The position numbers and the translations under genes are program-made. From assembly GCA_033439255.1 (NCBI GenBank), contig CM065885.1:992001-1056000 (forward strand): a stretch of 64,000 nt of DNA. The letters run 5' to 3'. The DNA comes from Hericium rajendrae (taxonomy: Eukaryota; Basidiomycota; Agaricomycetes; Russulales; Hericiaceae). Below the pieces are notes generated by a model. It was not told the DNA's origin. It did no database searches and saw only the letters and a list, made by a program, of their open reading frames with translations. The stretch's first letter is position 1; each line of letters begins with the position of its first letter. Positions 1 through 10,773 of this stretch are shown piece after piece.

Positions 1-751
1 TGATACTCCGGATGGGGCAGTGATCGGCATCCATGAGTTCGGGCACTGTGTCGCATACCGTAAACAAGTCGGTGGCTTCTTCGGATGCAAAGACATTGTC
101 TAAGCGAGACCACAGCTTCGTGACCTTGTGGCGATGGGTGGGAATGCCCGCTGGTAGTATCATGGAGAGCCCGAGGGAGCTGCAGGTGTCTTGAAGGAAG
201 TCTGCTGCCTCTATATTCCGAGGCGTGAAGTATCGCACATCACGCGGATTGTCCCAGGCCGGGTGGTGACGATTGAAGTCCCCTACCCACACGGTGTAGG
301 AGCTCTGTCCTGCCGTGAGCGGAGGCTCATACTCCGGGCGACGCATGTAATCATCTAGATATGACAGCGTGTCGTCGTGATCACCTGCATTGTAGATGTT
401 GAATAACGTGAGGTAGCCAAAGGCTCCCCAACATCTGACTGCTGTCACATCCGGATGATCTAGATCAGAGAGCGGTGAGTAACAGTTAGTGTCCAGTGCC
501 GTATTGACCAAGATAAGAGAGCGGGAGGTGGGAGCAGTTGGGGAGCGATGATTAGGAGGGTATACAGTACGCCACTTGAACGTGGCACGGGTGTTAAGGT
601 AAGGGTCGATATAAGGTTCCTGTATGGCTATGATATCGTAGTGGAGGTGGATGTCGGAATTAATAAGGGATTGTTGCGCAATCATGGAGGTGTCTAAATT
701 AGCCTGAAGTATACGTATTTGTCTGTTGCCTGGAGTAGGTGTGTCATTCAT
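1..751 (-). CDS. LINE ORF2, N-terminal endonuclease part (partial)
   Basis: An open frame starts at ATG 751-749 and runs without a stop to the window edge (about 250 codons). It reads as the endonuclease/exonuclease/phosphatase fold of LINE ORF2 proteins, which nicks the target DNA. Visible motifs are QANLD near the start, IQEPYID around residue 40, the catalytic VGDFNRHH block near residue 155, and DADHCPI near the edge, which matches the family's S/A-D-H motif. The start overlaps the ORF1 stop by the four bases ATGA, so translation probably depends on termination-reinitiation or a similar coupled mechanism; that is inference. The reverse transcriptase is outside the window. Confidence 0.85.
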   Translation of the reverse strand, partial: MNDTPTPGNRQIRILQANLDTSMIAQQSLINSDIHLHYDIIAIQEPYIDPYLNTRATFKWRTVYPPNHRSPTAPTSRSLILVNTALDTNCYSPLSDLDHPDVTAVRCWGAFGYLTLFNIYNAGDHDDTLSYLDDYMRRPEYEPPLTAGQSSYTVWVGDFNRHHPAWDNPRDVRYFTPRNIEAADFLQDTCSSLGLSMILPAGIPTHRHKVTKLWSRLDNVFASEEATDLFTVCDTVPELMDADHCPIRSI

Positions 752-2751
752 TGGGAAGGTATGGGTGAATCATCTGACTGGCGAGAGGGGCCCTGAGGTG
801 GGGTAGATGCAGGGGAGGATGGAAAAACAAGAGGAGGTGAAGAAGGGGGAGATGGGGAAGCGCTGGGGCGGTAATCGCATGGCGTGGTGGGAGGAACGAT
901 GGTCGGGGATGTAACGGTAGCAGGTATAGTGGTAGAGGCCGTGGGCGCCTGCAACAAGGCTGACGTGTTCGGCGCTGGTGGTGCGGGTGCCCGCCCAGCA
1001 TATGTACCCCAGTTCGGGTCAGCAAACACGGCGTGTAACGTGGGCTGGCTGAACGTGTTTGTGTCGCAGGCCGCTGCCTTACGCTGTCGTTGTGACGGCT
1101 TCTTACCTTTCGGTGCTTCCTGCCACGACAGCTGAGATAGTGCATTCGGTCCGTCCGCGGGCGTTGCAGGGGGACCTCTCACGGGCCCAGGTGGGCGCAG
1201 CTGCTGAGGAGGAGCGCGGTGAGCACCCGATTGGATGGGCAAAGCATTGGAGCCAGAGAGAGCAGGGCCCCGAGGCGGCCTACGAGTAGAGGAGGCAGTG
1301 GGTGGTGGGATGCACGTGCGAGGTACGGTGCGGGTCATTTCTGGACGATGAGTCCAGATCTCCTCCGTTGGGAAATATCGCAGCTGATTTTCGGGGAACC
1401 GATCATCAAGCTGGTCACATTTCTCCAAATACGCCGGGCACGAGCGTTCGTATGTGTCGTGGTCTCGCGAGTTGCATGATGCGCATAGTACCCGCCCCAT
1501 CGTGGTACAGGCATCGGTAAGATGCTCGTCGCCGCATCTGCCACAGATGATGTGCGGCGCGCGACAGTCTGACATGAAATGCCCAATGCCTTGGCACCTG
1601 AGGCAGCGAATCGGTTCTTTCTTGGCTTTGGTAGGGGAGACGCGCTTCCGACAGACCATCAGGCCATCCCGAATAACTTGGTTGGCCAAGTCCGGGGATG
1701 AGAAAGTAAAGAACGCAAAGGCATGCTGTTGGCTCGGAGAACGGCGACGGACGGGCTTGATCCATTTCGCTTTTAAGATGGTGCCTTCCGGCAGATGGTT
1801 TAAGCCTTCCACCTCACGCAGGTCTGCGTCTCTGCTAGGCTCGAACGAGAGCGGGATGAATGGGACCACGAGGAGGTAGCCACGGTTTTTGATGAGGGCG
1901 CCCTCGCCGAATAACGCCAGAAGGCGTTCGCACTGCCCTGGGGATCGAACCCAGTCAGCCGTCTCCTTGTCGCTGAGACGAATGACGAGCCCGCCATTGC
2001 GCAATTTCTGGATTGATTCGACGTCCGCCGTGGATGGGCACCCTCTAGCGACGCTCGTTCGCAGGAAGTCACGAGCTCGAGTAGTGAGCTCAACAATACT
2101 GATGCTCCCGGTAAAGTCAGCGCTGGCGTCCACCAACACCTGGCATTGCCGCGTGAGAAGCTGTTGCACAAAACGAGGGTCGGATGACGGGCTGGACTGC
2201 GGAGAGAGGCTCGCCGCCGCGAGGAGTACTGTCTTGTAGGAGGAAGCCGGGGTAGCCTTGAGCCCCGCCATGTGGTCTGTTAACTGGGTAGAGATTTCTG
2301 TGAATTTCGCCAGCAAGGTCTCTTGCTGTGTGGCCATGGCACGAGAAGCCATTTGCGCGTTACCAATGTCGACCAGCTTGGCGCTCAGTATGGACTCGCT
2401 TTCATGCAAGTCCGTCGTGATGCTTCCGAGCTGGTCGAGGGTGGGACGCATGGCATCGGAGAGTCGTTCATTCGAGACGTGCTCGAGGATAGTGGCGATA
2501 GCGATTAATGGATCCCGGTTGGTTTTGAGGTTTTTGGCTATGGTACGAATCGCAGCGCAGAGAGGAGAGATTTCGGACCTGAAGCCATCCGAGATAAACT
2601 CCTTTTCAACAAGAAGTGCAACCGCCGCGTTGAAGGGCGCATCGGAGTTGACCGCAGTAGCTTTTGTTTGAGAGGTAGTCGCAGGAGGAGTCGATGGGAC
2701 AAGGAGACGTGAGGGCGCGGTCAGTGACGTGGCGCATGGGCTGTCGCCCAT
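748..2751 (-). CDS. LINE ORF1 protein with CCHC zinc knuckles
   Basis: A 667-residue frame without introns. The first ~250 residues are helical and Ser/Ala-rich without a recognised fold. A basic RNA-binding-like region follows. Then come three closely spaced cysteine/histidine knuckles at about residues 385-445 (starting CLRCQGIGHFMSDC), and a block around FPENQLRYFPTEE. The C-terminus is rich in Pro, Thr and Ala and probably disordered. ORF1 proteins of LINEs bind the element RNA and form the ribonucleoprotein needed for retrotransposition. The start ATG at 2751-2749 has no in-frame upstream alternative that I noted. The frame is whole, which suggests a recently active copy. Confidence 0.85.
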   Translation of the reverse strand: MGDSPCATSLTAPSRLLVPSTPPATTSQTKATAVNSDAPFNAAVALLVEKEFISDGFRSEISPLCAAIRTIAKNLKTNRDPLIAIATILEHVSNERLSDAMRPTLDQLGSITTDLHESESILSAKLVDIGNAQMASRAMATQQETLLAKFTEISTQLTDHMAGLKATPASSYKTVLLAAASLSPQSSPSSDPRFVQQLLTRQCQVLVDASADFTGSISIVELTTRARDFLRTSVARGCPSTADVESIQKLRNGGLVIRLSDKETADWVRSPGQCERLLALFGEGALIKNRGYLLVVPFIPLSFEPSRDADLREVEGLNHLPEGTILKAKWIKPVRRRSPSQQHAFAFFTFSSPDLANQVIRDGLMVCRKRVSPTKAKKEPIRCLRCQGIGHFMSDCRAPHIICGRCGDEHLTDACTTMGRVLCASCNSRDHDTYERSCPAYLEKCDQLDDRFPENQLRYFPTEEIWTHRPEMTRTVPRTCIPPPTASSTRRPPRGPALSGSNALPIQSGAHRAPPQQLRPPGPVRGPPATPADGPNALSQLSWQEAPKGKKPSQRQRKAAACDTNTFSQPTLHAVFADPNWGTYAGRAPAPPAPNTSALLQAPTASTTIPATVTSPTIVPPTTPCDYRPSASPSPPSSPPLVFPSSPASTPPQGPSRQSDDSPIPSQ

Positions 2752-3103
2752 ATCGCAGTTTTCTCCGTTTCGCCTCGTTTTTTCGACTGATACTGATGTA
2801 ACTACTATGCAGAGAGCACGGAAAGACTTTTTATGAGAAGTTTAGAGAGAAAAGGAGCCGCCAACAGTACTTCTTGAGGATGTCGCGTAAGTGCTGGTGG
2901 TGGTTGCCTAGAAAGGAAGTCTTGTCTGTTTATTATGATCGAGTTGGGATTTGTGGGCGGGCGATAAGTACTAATGAAAACGAAGGAAGTAGAATGCAAT
3001 GATTATGATGTATGATCAAGCGCCAGATCGATAGATGAGCGGGAAGTACCGCATGCTAGGTTTGTGCTTCGTAGATGAGACCGGAACGACGAAACGCCCC
3101 ATT
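2752..3103. other. gene-free stretch between LINE ORF1 and MTO1
   Basis: No supported gene. It probably holds the 5' untranslated region of the LINE and the 3' untranslated region of the MTO1 gene; the border between them is not visible. Confidence 0.5.
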
Positions 3104-5956
3104 TCAAAGATCCCGTGAATCCGATGCCCATGTCCGTTTAGCATGCTGAAGCAAGGCCACGATGCCGCACGGCGTCATCCCCTCTAAGCGCTTGGCGGCG
3201 CCCTAGCGGAACAATCTGTCAGACGGCGCACACAGGCAGCAAGGGAACCACGCACGAGGCTGCGGGGTCTGACGCGACGCAGCCGCTCTTTTTCTTCGGG
3301 GCTCAGGCCATACACCTGGTCGTAATCGATGCTGGCGTGCAGAATGAGGCTCTCGTCGTTCATGAAGCTGCGGAGATCGGCCGCCTGCCGGCTGAGATGC
3401 GCCGCGTAGCGGCCTGCGCGAGGCAATCAGATGGAGATGGCCGGGAATGACGCGCGGCGCTTACCATCGATGTCGACCCGCGCGAGAATGGATGGGTCTA
3501 TCGTGGCCAGCTCGGGGATGACCGAGAGCAAAGACGCCGCGCGGAGTTGCGGCCACCGGAGCATGTAGTATGCACTGCAGGCAGGGGACGGAGGTGAGCA
3601 GCTGTGTAGGAAATAGCAGCGAGGGGGAGTCCCCGCGTCATGATAGGGCGCACCTACGCATGATGCCGTTGCCGGCAACGTCAAGCCCGTGTAGTCGCCA
3701 GCCGTGAGGGCTGAGCGTCGTGCCTTTCAACAACTCCGTGACACGGTTCATCTCCTGACGTGTCCTCATGAAAATTTTCCAGCGGTCATCACCCACGACG
3801 CCAACTTGTCGTCCTGGATAACGTGTTGATGAACAAAGATATACCACGATGAGACTGCTACCGCCATCGAAAAAACAAACATACCTTTCTCGGTCAGCCT
3901 CAAGTCAGCGTTATCGCTGCGAATCGTCATTCGGTATTCCGAGCGGCTGGTGAACATGCGGTCTGCATCCAAGGCGTCGGTCAACAACTCTATTAATTTG
4001 ATGCATATCTGAAGGACACTCACAAGGTTCCTCAGCGCCCTTGGTTATCAGGTCGTCTATCATCACGCCTACGTAACCGTCTGCGCGGGTCAAAAGAAAC
4101 GGCTGCCGCTGACATGCACTGAGCCCAGCGTTTATCCCCGCTACCACTCCCTGCGCAGCGGCTTCTTCATAGCCGGTTGTACCGTTGATTTGACCAGCGA
4201 GGAACAGGCCCTGTAGACATAGCTCAGTATGGGTCCGTGTAAAAGACGATTCAATGCAAACCTTAATGCGCTTCGTCTCTAGAGTGGCTGCGGTAGGAGT
4301 GGAGAACACGTCAGTTTGCAGGTCACACGAGGGAAAAATGAGGTTGCCTCACCAGTCAGTTCCCGCGGGTCAATAAAATCATACTCGACTCCATAGGCAG
4401 GCCGGACTAATTTCGCGTTCTCGAGACCCTTCACTGTGCGTACCATAGCCTCCTGGAGTTCTTCCGGCATGCTGTTCGACAGGCCGTTGGGGTAAATAAG
4501 ATCTGCGTTCGTAGGCAGGTGGGTTGAGTGCAACTTCCTACATCGGTGGTACGTTCCGGTGCTCACCTGAGTCGTAGCCTTCCGGCTCGAGCCAAATCAT
4601 ATGCTCATCCTTGTCCGCAAATCGGGTCACCTTTGCCTCGAGGGAGGGACAGTACCTGGGACCTAACAGCTCCGTGAGCTATGTATGTCAGAGCCAACTG
4701 ATACAGAGACAGACCCCTCTTCGTCTCCTGGATGTGCACACTCAGAGGAATACTAGCCCGGATTAGGTCATGTGTTTTGGTGTTAGTGAATGTCTTGTGA
4801 CAGGGGAGCTGATTATCCTAGCGTCGATACCGAAGGCTGTCAGTGACGATCGCAGTCGATAGCGAGATATGAAACACACTTTATTGTCCACGCTTGTATG
4901 CAGGAAACTAAATGGAGCAGGGATGGGATCTCCGTCTTGCCGGTCTAAACCGTGGAAGTTGATGGTGCGAGAATCAATCCGGGCAGGGGTCCCGGTCTGT
5001 AGACGGCCAAGCTGGAAGCCTGCCTCATTCAATGAGGCAGAAAGCCCCACAGATGGCTTGTCGCCCATGCGACCGGCGGGGAAGCGCTTCATACCTGTCA
5101 GCAGGTAAGTGATTAGCTATCATGCGTCAAAATACATGGAAATAATTATACGTACCGATGTGTATCTCTCCAGACAAGAAAGTTCCCGTGCAAATGACGA
5201 CCTGTGAGCAGCTGATGATTTCACCGGATTCTGTGCGACGGAGGTTAAGTAACATAGATATTTGCATAACAAAAGGACTAACCCAATCGCACACCCGCTA
5301 TCTTCCCCCATGTGCCTTGAGGCTTGGGGGTGACAGTCGGCTGACTTGAGTGGTCGAAGACCAAGTCGAAAACACTTCCTGCTCGCACATCGAGATTGGG
5401 ATATGAGAGTAAGATCCGCTGCATATGTGTCTTGTAGAGCTTCCGATCGATCTGAGCTCGGGGGCCCTGCGCTCGGAGAAATTAGTCGCATCCTACCAGT
5501 GTAACGGAGCGGACATACCCAGACTGCTGCACCCTTGGTGTGGTTGAGCATGTGGAACTGTGTGCCGGCCTTATCTGTGGTGTCGGGGAGAGTCAGTTCG
5601 CGTCTTTGACGGCAGAAGGAAACACTGGAGGGTGTACTTGCCCGCGACGCGGCCCATGACTCCATCGAGAGCGTCGACCTCTCTCACTAAAGTCCCCTTT
5701 CCAATGCCGCCGATGGACGGGTTGCAGGACATCTCGCCGATAGTGTCGACACGCTGCGTCAGCAGCAAAGTCCGTGCGCCTGTCCGCGCTGCTCCTGCGG
5801 CGGCTTCGCAGCCAGCATGGCCTCCGCCAATGACGCATACTGTCGAAGAAAGGGCAACATGAGACGAAGACAAAAACTCAGAGTGAGCCAGAAAGGGGAA
5901 AGGAAAAAACGGCAGGGGTTCCCGATCCAAACACCCATCGTGGGCATGACGAACAA
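3104..5956 (-). CDS. MTO1: MTO1/GidA-type mitochondrial tRNA uridine-34 modification enzyme
   Basis: FAD-dependent partner of MSS1/GTPBP3. Together they put the carboxymethylaminomethyl group on uridine 34 of mitochondrial tRNAs. Fifteen exons can be joined in one frame to give 651 residues, the usual family length. The dinucleotide fold is at the N-terminus ([12 protein letters not shown]), followed by [12 protein letters not shown], a [15 protein letters not shown] block, the DPR and [18 protein letters not shown] blocks, and the C-terminal RLEGMTP motif. Introns are 46-95 nt. One (5575-5641) uses a GC donor, because the nearby GT donor would create a stop. The tiny first exon (5935-5956, intron 5840-5934) is inferred; without it the open frame has no ATG. 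No clear mitochondrial presequence is seen, so a further upstream exon is possible. Confidence 0.93.
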
Positions 5957-6124
5957 GCCGCTCGACCGCCGAGGAAAGGGGATATCAAGGCGGTTGGCAG
6001 GGGCGACGAGCGGGAAATAAGGTCAGAATAAAATTAAACGGGAAGCGGTGACCGCGGTGCTGTGTGAAGCATTTGGGAAGTCCACGCATACACGGGGACT
6101 GGGAGGGGAAGTGCCGAAAAGAAA

Positions 6125-6940
6125 TCAATGGCCAGAAATGGAACCGAGCTGGTCCAGAACAAACACGTAACCACTGCCCCACGATGTCAGCGCACACATC
6201 CAGGTCCCGCGTCTCCTGCTCGGTGATTCAAGCAACGAGGTGATAGATATTATCGATGAGCTCTGGCCAATCTTGAGCCCCAAGGAAACAATGTCCGTGG
6301 ACACATGCTGGCGAAAGTGATATGGCCAGAGGATACGATGATTCCTGAGCCGTATCAACGCCATCGAGACCGCAGCAAGGTATTCCCAGCGGAAATTGCG
6401 CGACTTATCGATAGACCGAGTGCCAGGACCAGACGCCCGCTCTTGGTTAAAGAGACGGGGGTCGCATTTGGGCAATAATGAGTGTGCGAATTCCCAAGCC
6501 GCGGTTGTTCGGCAAGGTAAACGAGCGCCCGATTGCGAGGATGCATCGGAAAAAGTTGGGCATAGGACCTTTATGCTCCGTGAAACCAGAAATACCACCG
6601 GCTCGCCACGTCGAGCATCTCGGCAATGTGTACGGTGACGAGGCCTTCTTCTGCCTTGGGCAGATGCCCTCATCCTATGCCATATTTTTTGGATGTGTTT
6701 CCGCTGTGCTAGCTCTCCCATTGAGAGATCCATAGCGGTGCAAACGAAGTATGGGTAAAAAGATGGGCGAATGGTAGGGTTGAACGGCCAAAGTTGACGG
6801 AGAAGGGCGAATGACTTACCATCGTAGCCGGATGCTTTTGCAGCCTCCGAAGCATAGCGACGAGTGCAGCCCGGAGAAATCCACCGCTGCCAGCTTCGTC
6901 TTGAGACTTGCAGCATGAGAGTGCGCTGTCGTGATGGCAA
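6125..6940 (-). CDS. unidentified open frame, possibly part of a split gene
   Basis: A 271-codon open frame that I do not recognise. It may not be one exon. A strong donor (GTAAGT) starts at 6819 after the codons for EAAKASGYD, and a downstream acceptor would continue in another frame as EEGLVTVHIAEML, which looks more protein-like than the read-through. Another protein-like run (DWPELIDNIYHL) sits in a second frame near 6230-6270. These shifts suggest either a multi-exon gene or a decayed one. No ATG is securely assigned. It lies between the 5' ends of MTO1 (minus) and the DUF2470 gene (plus). Confidence 0.25.
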   Translation of the reverse strand: MPSRQRTLMLQVSRRSWQRWISPGCTRRYASEAAKASGYDGKSFALLRQLWPFNPTIRPSFYPYFVCTAMDLSMGELAQRKHIQKIWHRMRASAQGRRRPRHRTHCRDARRGEPVVFLVSRSIKVLCPTFSDASSQSGARLPCRTTAAWEFAHSLLPKCDPRLFNQERASGPGTRSIDKSRNFRWEYLAAVSMALIRLRNHRILWPYHFRQHVSTDIVSLGLKIGQSSSIISITSLLESPSRRRGTWMCALTSWGSGYVFVLDQLGSISGH

Positions 6941-7184
6941 GTACCCTTATTGGGAAAATATCGGGCGGTTGTTTGGATCCAAGGCTCTTGCCAAACAATG
7001 AGTAATCATAATTACGTACATTTACCTCCGTGCGATGATGCAGGAAAGACCGCTCCGGTTGTTGTTCCAGCGTCTCCCATCGACATCGACATTGTCCAAT
7101 AGGTCTCATAGTAAAGTCTGTCTTTTTTTTTGCGTGGGATATTAACATAGACTGATTGCTTTGTAGGAACTATCAGAATTCTGA

Positions 7185-7987
7185 ATGTCTGATCCAGTCG
7201 CCTCCCAATCTCGCTTTCTGTGCATGTACATGTCCAATCATCCGGACACGCTCGTTTCGTATGTCAAATATTTCGGAAAAGTCCAAGAAAATGTTGTCAG
7301 CGCGAAGCTGGATTCAATAGACACGAAGGTATGGTGCTTTGATGATGTTTTCAGCACCTGATATATGTCAACCTTGAGCTAGGGAATGAACTTGTCATAT
7401 AAGACAAAGGCGGATAACAAGACCGTGAGAGTGGAATTTGATCCTCCCCTTCTAGGCTATGAGGAGGTCAAGCCTCGCCTAATAGGCATGAAGGCAGAAG
7501 CAGACGAGGCTTTGGGTACCGTACGTCGATTACGCATGCAATAGTGTGCTGAGCTCACCTGACGCATCAGTCGAAAACTCCAGCAATCACGTCCTTCCGC
7601 CTCCCCCGCTCATCCATCGGAGTTATCATACCTCTTGGTCTTCTCGTCTATACAACGATCACCCCCGACAACGACCCGAGTCCTGTGTGGGCGGTAGGGC
7701 AATTCCTCCGGTCTACCGTTGGCCTTAAGGTCGTGTATGGAAGTTGGATATTTGCAGCAATTGTTCACAGTCTTGAAACATTGTACGCCGCATCGCTGGC
7801 AAGGAAGCATCAGATGCCATTCTCAGTCGCGGTTCGTCGTTTCATGATCGTGTGCATATGTCTCATAATGATTCTCCGCCAGGCGGCATATTTGTCCGCA
7901 GTGTTTCTCATTGGTTTTCCCGTCTTGGGTGATCTGAGGAAGCGTATCCAACAAGCTCGGATCGATTCTATCATGAAGGGTCAGTGA
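7185..7987 (+). CDS. DUF2470-domain membrane protein
   Basis: Exons 7185-7328, 7383-7520, 7571-7831 and 7883-7987 give 215 residues. The first half looks like a DUF2470 domain (start MSDPVASQSRFLCMYMSNHP, then GMNLSYKTKA and VRVEFDPPL), a fold related to haem-utilisation and pyridoxamine-oxidase-like proteins. The second half has about three hydrophobic segments and ends with the basic tail RIQQARIDSIMKG, seen in fungal members. The function of these membrane-anchored fungal proteins is not known to me. The last intron (7832-7882) has the unusual donor GTTCGT. It is a multiple of three and open, so retention would add 17 residues. Confidence 0.75.
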
Positions 7988-9431
7988 TCGACCGTAGCCA
8001 AGCCGACGATTATTCCCTCGCATATAATTTCTGGACGTATGAGTATAGAAGCATACGCATATCCTTCGTTTCCTATCGAACAGATGGCGCCTTTCCCTCC
8101 ATGTGAAGTATGCACGGTCGTCATACGAGGTATTTCAACAGATCCAGGTCGCGCTTCAAGGCCATCTGCCGCCACGCTCGGGCCGCTTACTCAGTGTAAA
8201 GAATTTGACGAGAGGTACGACCAGGTAAGATACCACGCCTCATCATCACTGACTGTCGTCTTGAACACTTCATTAGCTTCCACCCATGGCCGCTGCAGTC
8301 GTGACACTGACTCGTGTGTAGCGTGTGAGCTTTTGAGCGTGGTAAGATGTCAGCGGGTCTCTCGACCGACATGTGTTCGGCCATGTTGTGCAGGCCTTTC
8401 TCCGTCTGCCGTCAGCCTGCGCTCTCCTGCAGGAATGTTCCCGCGGGAACGCGTTGGGAGGACATCGACTTGCCATGTGCGGTCCATGCGGTGGGTAAGC
8501 TTCGTTATCTTACGTGAGAACTATTACACCGGGTCCGCCGGCGCAGAACGGTCCGTTAGAAAATGCCGTTATGCACCTCTCGAAATGTTGTGAACCCACG
8601 TTGACCACTTGCCCGAGTTACTTCCTTGCTTGTTTCTGGTGCGTCGTTCGTGTTCTGAAATGCTTTTACGACTTCCAATCTCACCATTATCTCTAGTCGT
8701 CTGAGGCTTTGTAAATGGCCAGTTCACTGATCACCGCCGTAGCGCTGCGTTCTCACGTTCATCAGAAGGGAGAAGTCAGACTGCAGTTCTGTCATCGTGT
8801 GAGATCTGGTTCTGCGACGTCAGCAAGTTTTTGGCTGCCTGTCAATCCATTTATGAAGCCGGCTGTAGGCGCCCTCAAGTACAAGTCCATATACCCCTTG
8901 TTGCGATGTTCTGCGTGGATACAAGAATATTTGGGCCTGCTCTCCGAACGTGAACAGAAGACGGAATGCGCTATTTAGGTGACCCCTATTTTGATCACAT
9001 TAAAAGAGCACTTACTATGCCCACAAAAGAGAGCGTTTCCCACAAATTCTCGCGGTCTGGGCTCATCTTGCAGGCTCAGATCGTATTCTCGGTCGCATTT
9101 AGCGTCCTGCTACGTAGCTCTGGGCCGCATTAGCTTCTTTCATCCGACCTGGATTCCCGTCGACAATCATGTGGCCGCGCTGTCGCCGGTGCTGAGGAGT
9201 ATTCGGTGCTTCCTTCGTTCTGTTGGACTCGGTTGATCCAGGTCATCCGCGGTTTTGCCTGCGCTACCACGAACCAAGGGGTCTTGGATAGACCGGCCAC
9301 CCTTGATACAGTCTCCCCGTCTAACCCGCTCCGGGTTGCGGGAATTGCACGGAACACGTTGAAAGAGCAAGAAATTCGCTTAAATCAGACCGGTGTCAGT
9401 CGGATGTTGTTGAATTCTCCCCCCTGCAGCT
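7988..9431. other. 1.4 kb without a supported gene
   Basis: Several open frames occur on both strands (the longest is 8039-8593 plus), but none shows family motifs, and the composition looks random (many Cys, Arg and Ser). I found no RNA gene or clear repeat. The last few hundred bases presumably hold the promoter of the epimerase gene at 9432. Confidence 0.5.
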
Positions 9432-10773
9432 ATGACCTTCGTACTCGTACGTGCTGTCTAGTAAGTGCGCCCTCTCTGACTGAACCATAAGTGAACAGGT
9501 TACGGGCGTCTCAGGTTTTGTCGGATCACACGTGGCTCACAGGCTCCTGGAGGATGGCTATAGAGTCAAAGGGTGAGAATCCGAGCACATGTACCTGCTG
9601 AACTCGCTGATTGACTTGCTACAGAACTGTGCGATCGGCAAAGCACGAATCGGTCTCAAGGGCGTACGCAGGGTTCGGAGACCGTTTCCAAGTGACCATC
9701 GTCGAAGACCTGGTCACCTCGGATCTGACCGAGGCCTTTCGTGGTACGCGTCCCTCCGTCATCCTTTCTCGAGCGCGTGGAGTCATTAGCGACTGTCAGA
9801 TGTCCACGCTGTCATTCACGTTGGGACGCCGTTATCTGGACGCCCTGAGACAGTCCTCAACGTAAGGCTCCGGGAACCTGTCAATCCAAACGAGCTTTAG
9901 TCTGATCATGGCTTCCAGGGGGCGCTTCACGGGACCAAGAATATCCTTCAGCATGCATCGAAGGCCCGCGTAAAAAAACTCGTCGTGACAAGCAGTGTCG
10001 TCTGTATGGCGAAGTACGAGGACTTCTGGAAAGACGGGCTGATCACTGAACACGGTACGTCATCCTGCCGAAACATCTGATTGACAGCTGCACGGTCGCG
10101 AATACAGACTGGAATCCCGAAACGTTCGACGATGCGTTTCGGGCGGACGGGGGGTTCTTCACAACCTACTCCGTCGCCAAAAAGCTTGCGGAGCTTGAAG
10201 TCCGCAAGTTCGCAGAGGAAAATGCGGGGGTGGCCGTGACCACGAGTACGGACGCGGGGCGTTGTTTCTCGGGGATATCCATGCTGACTGGCTTTCTTCA
10301 CAGTCCATCCGCCGTTTATCTACGGACCCTACGGCCTTGGGCAATCGACAGATCTGAACGGGTTTTGGCGGCTCAGCTCCAATGGTTTCATATACGCTCT
10401 GATCAGCGGTCCCCCAGGACGATCGATCCCGCCACAATATCCAGTATACCCGGCGTTCATCCATGTCAAAGATCTTGCACGCGTCCATGTCTTGGCTCTG
10501 CAATCCAGCTCGCCTGGGCACGTCAGACGAGTGATCGCGTCTGGTGGTTCGTTCACCTGGAGGGAGGCCGTGGAGCACATCGCCCGCGTGCGGCCGCAGT
10601 TGAAAGGCCGGCTTCCTCGTCTGGACGATGCAGCAGCCTCCCCTTTCGCGCGTCTGGCCGTGAATGCTGATGAGATATTCGGCGTGCACGAGTACAAAGG
10701 ATGGCAGGAAACCATCGAGGAGACTATCGATGATCTGCTGCGAGTCGAAGCAGAGCTGGGCATGGCGCCATAG
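9432..10773 (+). CDS. NAD(P)-dependent epimerase / dihydroflavonol-4-reductase-like oxidoreductase
   Basis: Extended short-chain dehydrogenase, 337 residues from seven exons: 9432-9446, 9499-9572, 9625-9743, 9800-9861, 9919-10054, 10108-10245 and 10304-10773. The nucleotide-binding motif VTGVSGFVGSHVA starts at residue 6. Further on are a VHAVIHVGTP strand, VVTSSV, and the catalytic YSVAKKLAE (Y-x-x-x-K), then IHPPFIYGP and FIHVKDLARVHVLAL. These match the family that holds Gre2-type methylglyoxal reductases and flavonoid reductases. The substrate cannot be told from sequence; reduction of an aldehyde or ketone is expected. The first exon is only 15 nt but supplies the start of the first beta strand (MTFVL), which supports it. 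Confidence 0.9.

Larger units (their letters stand above)
1..2751 (-). mobile_element. LINE (non-LTR retrotransposon), 5' part, runs off the window
   Basis: Two minus-strand frames lie in the order typical of a two-ORF LINE: a zinc-knuckle ORF1 and then a frame starting with an apurinic-type endonuclease. The ORF1 stop and ORF2 start overlap as ATGA. This order, and the three CCHC knuckles followed by a conserved block around PENQLRYFPTEE, are common in Tad1/jockey-like LINEs of mushrooms; the clade name is an inference. The reverse transcriptase and the 3' end lie beyond base 1. The 5' end is not marked by any repeat that I can see and may extend past 2751 into the gene-free DNA before 3104. 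Neither visible frame is broken, so the copy may be young. Confidence 0.85.

Noticed and set aside
8039-8593. 184-codon plus-strand frame
   Set aside because: Composition is not protein-like (many Cys and Arg), no motif, no partner exons.
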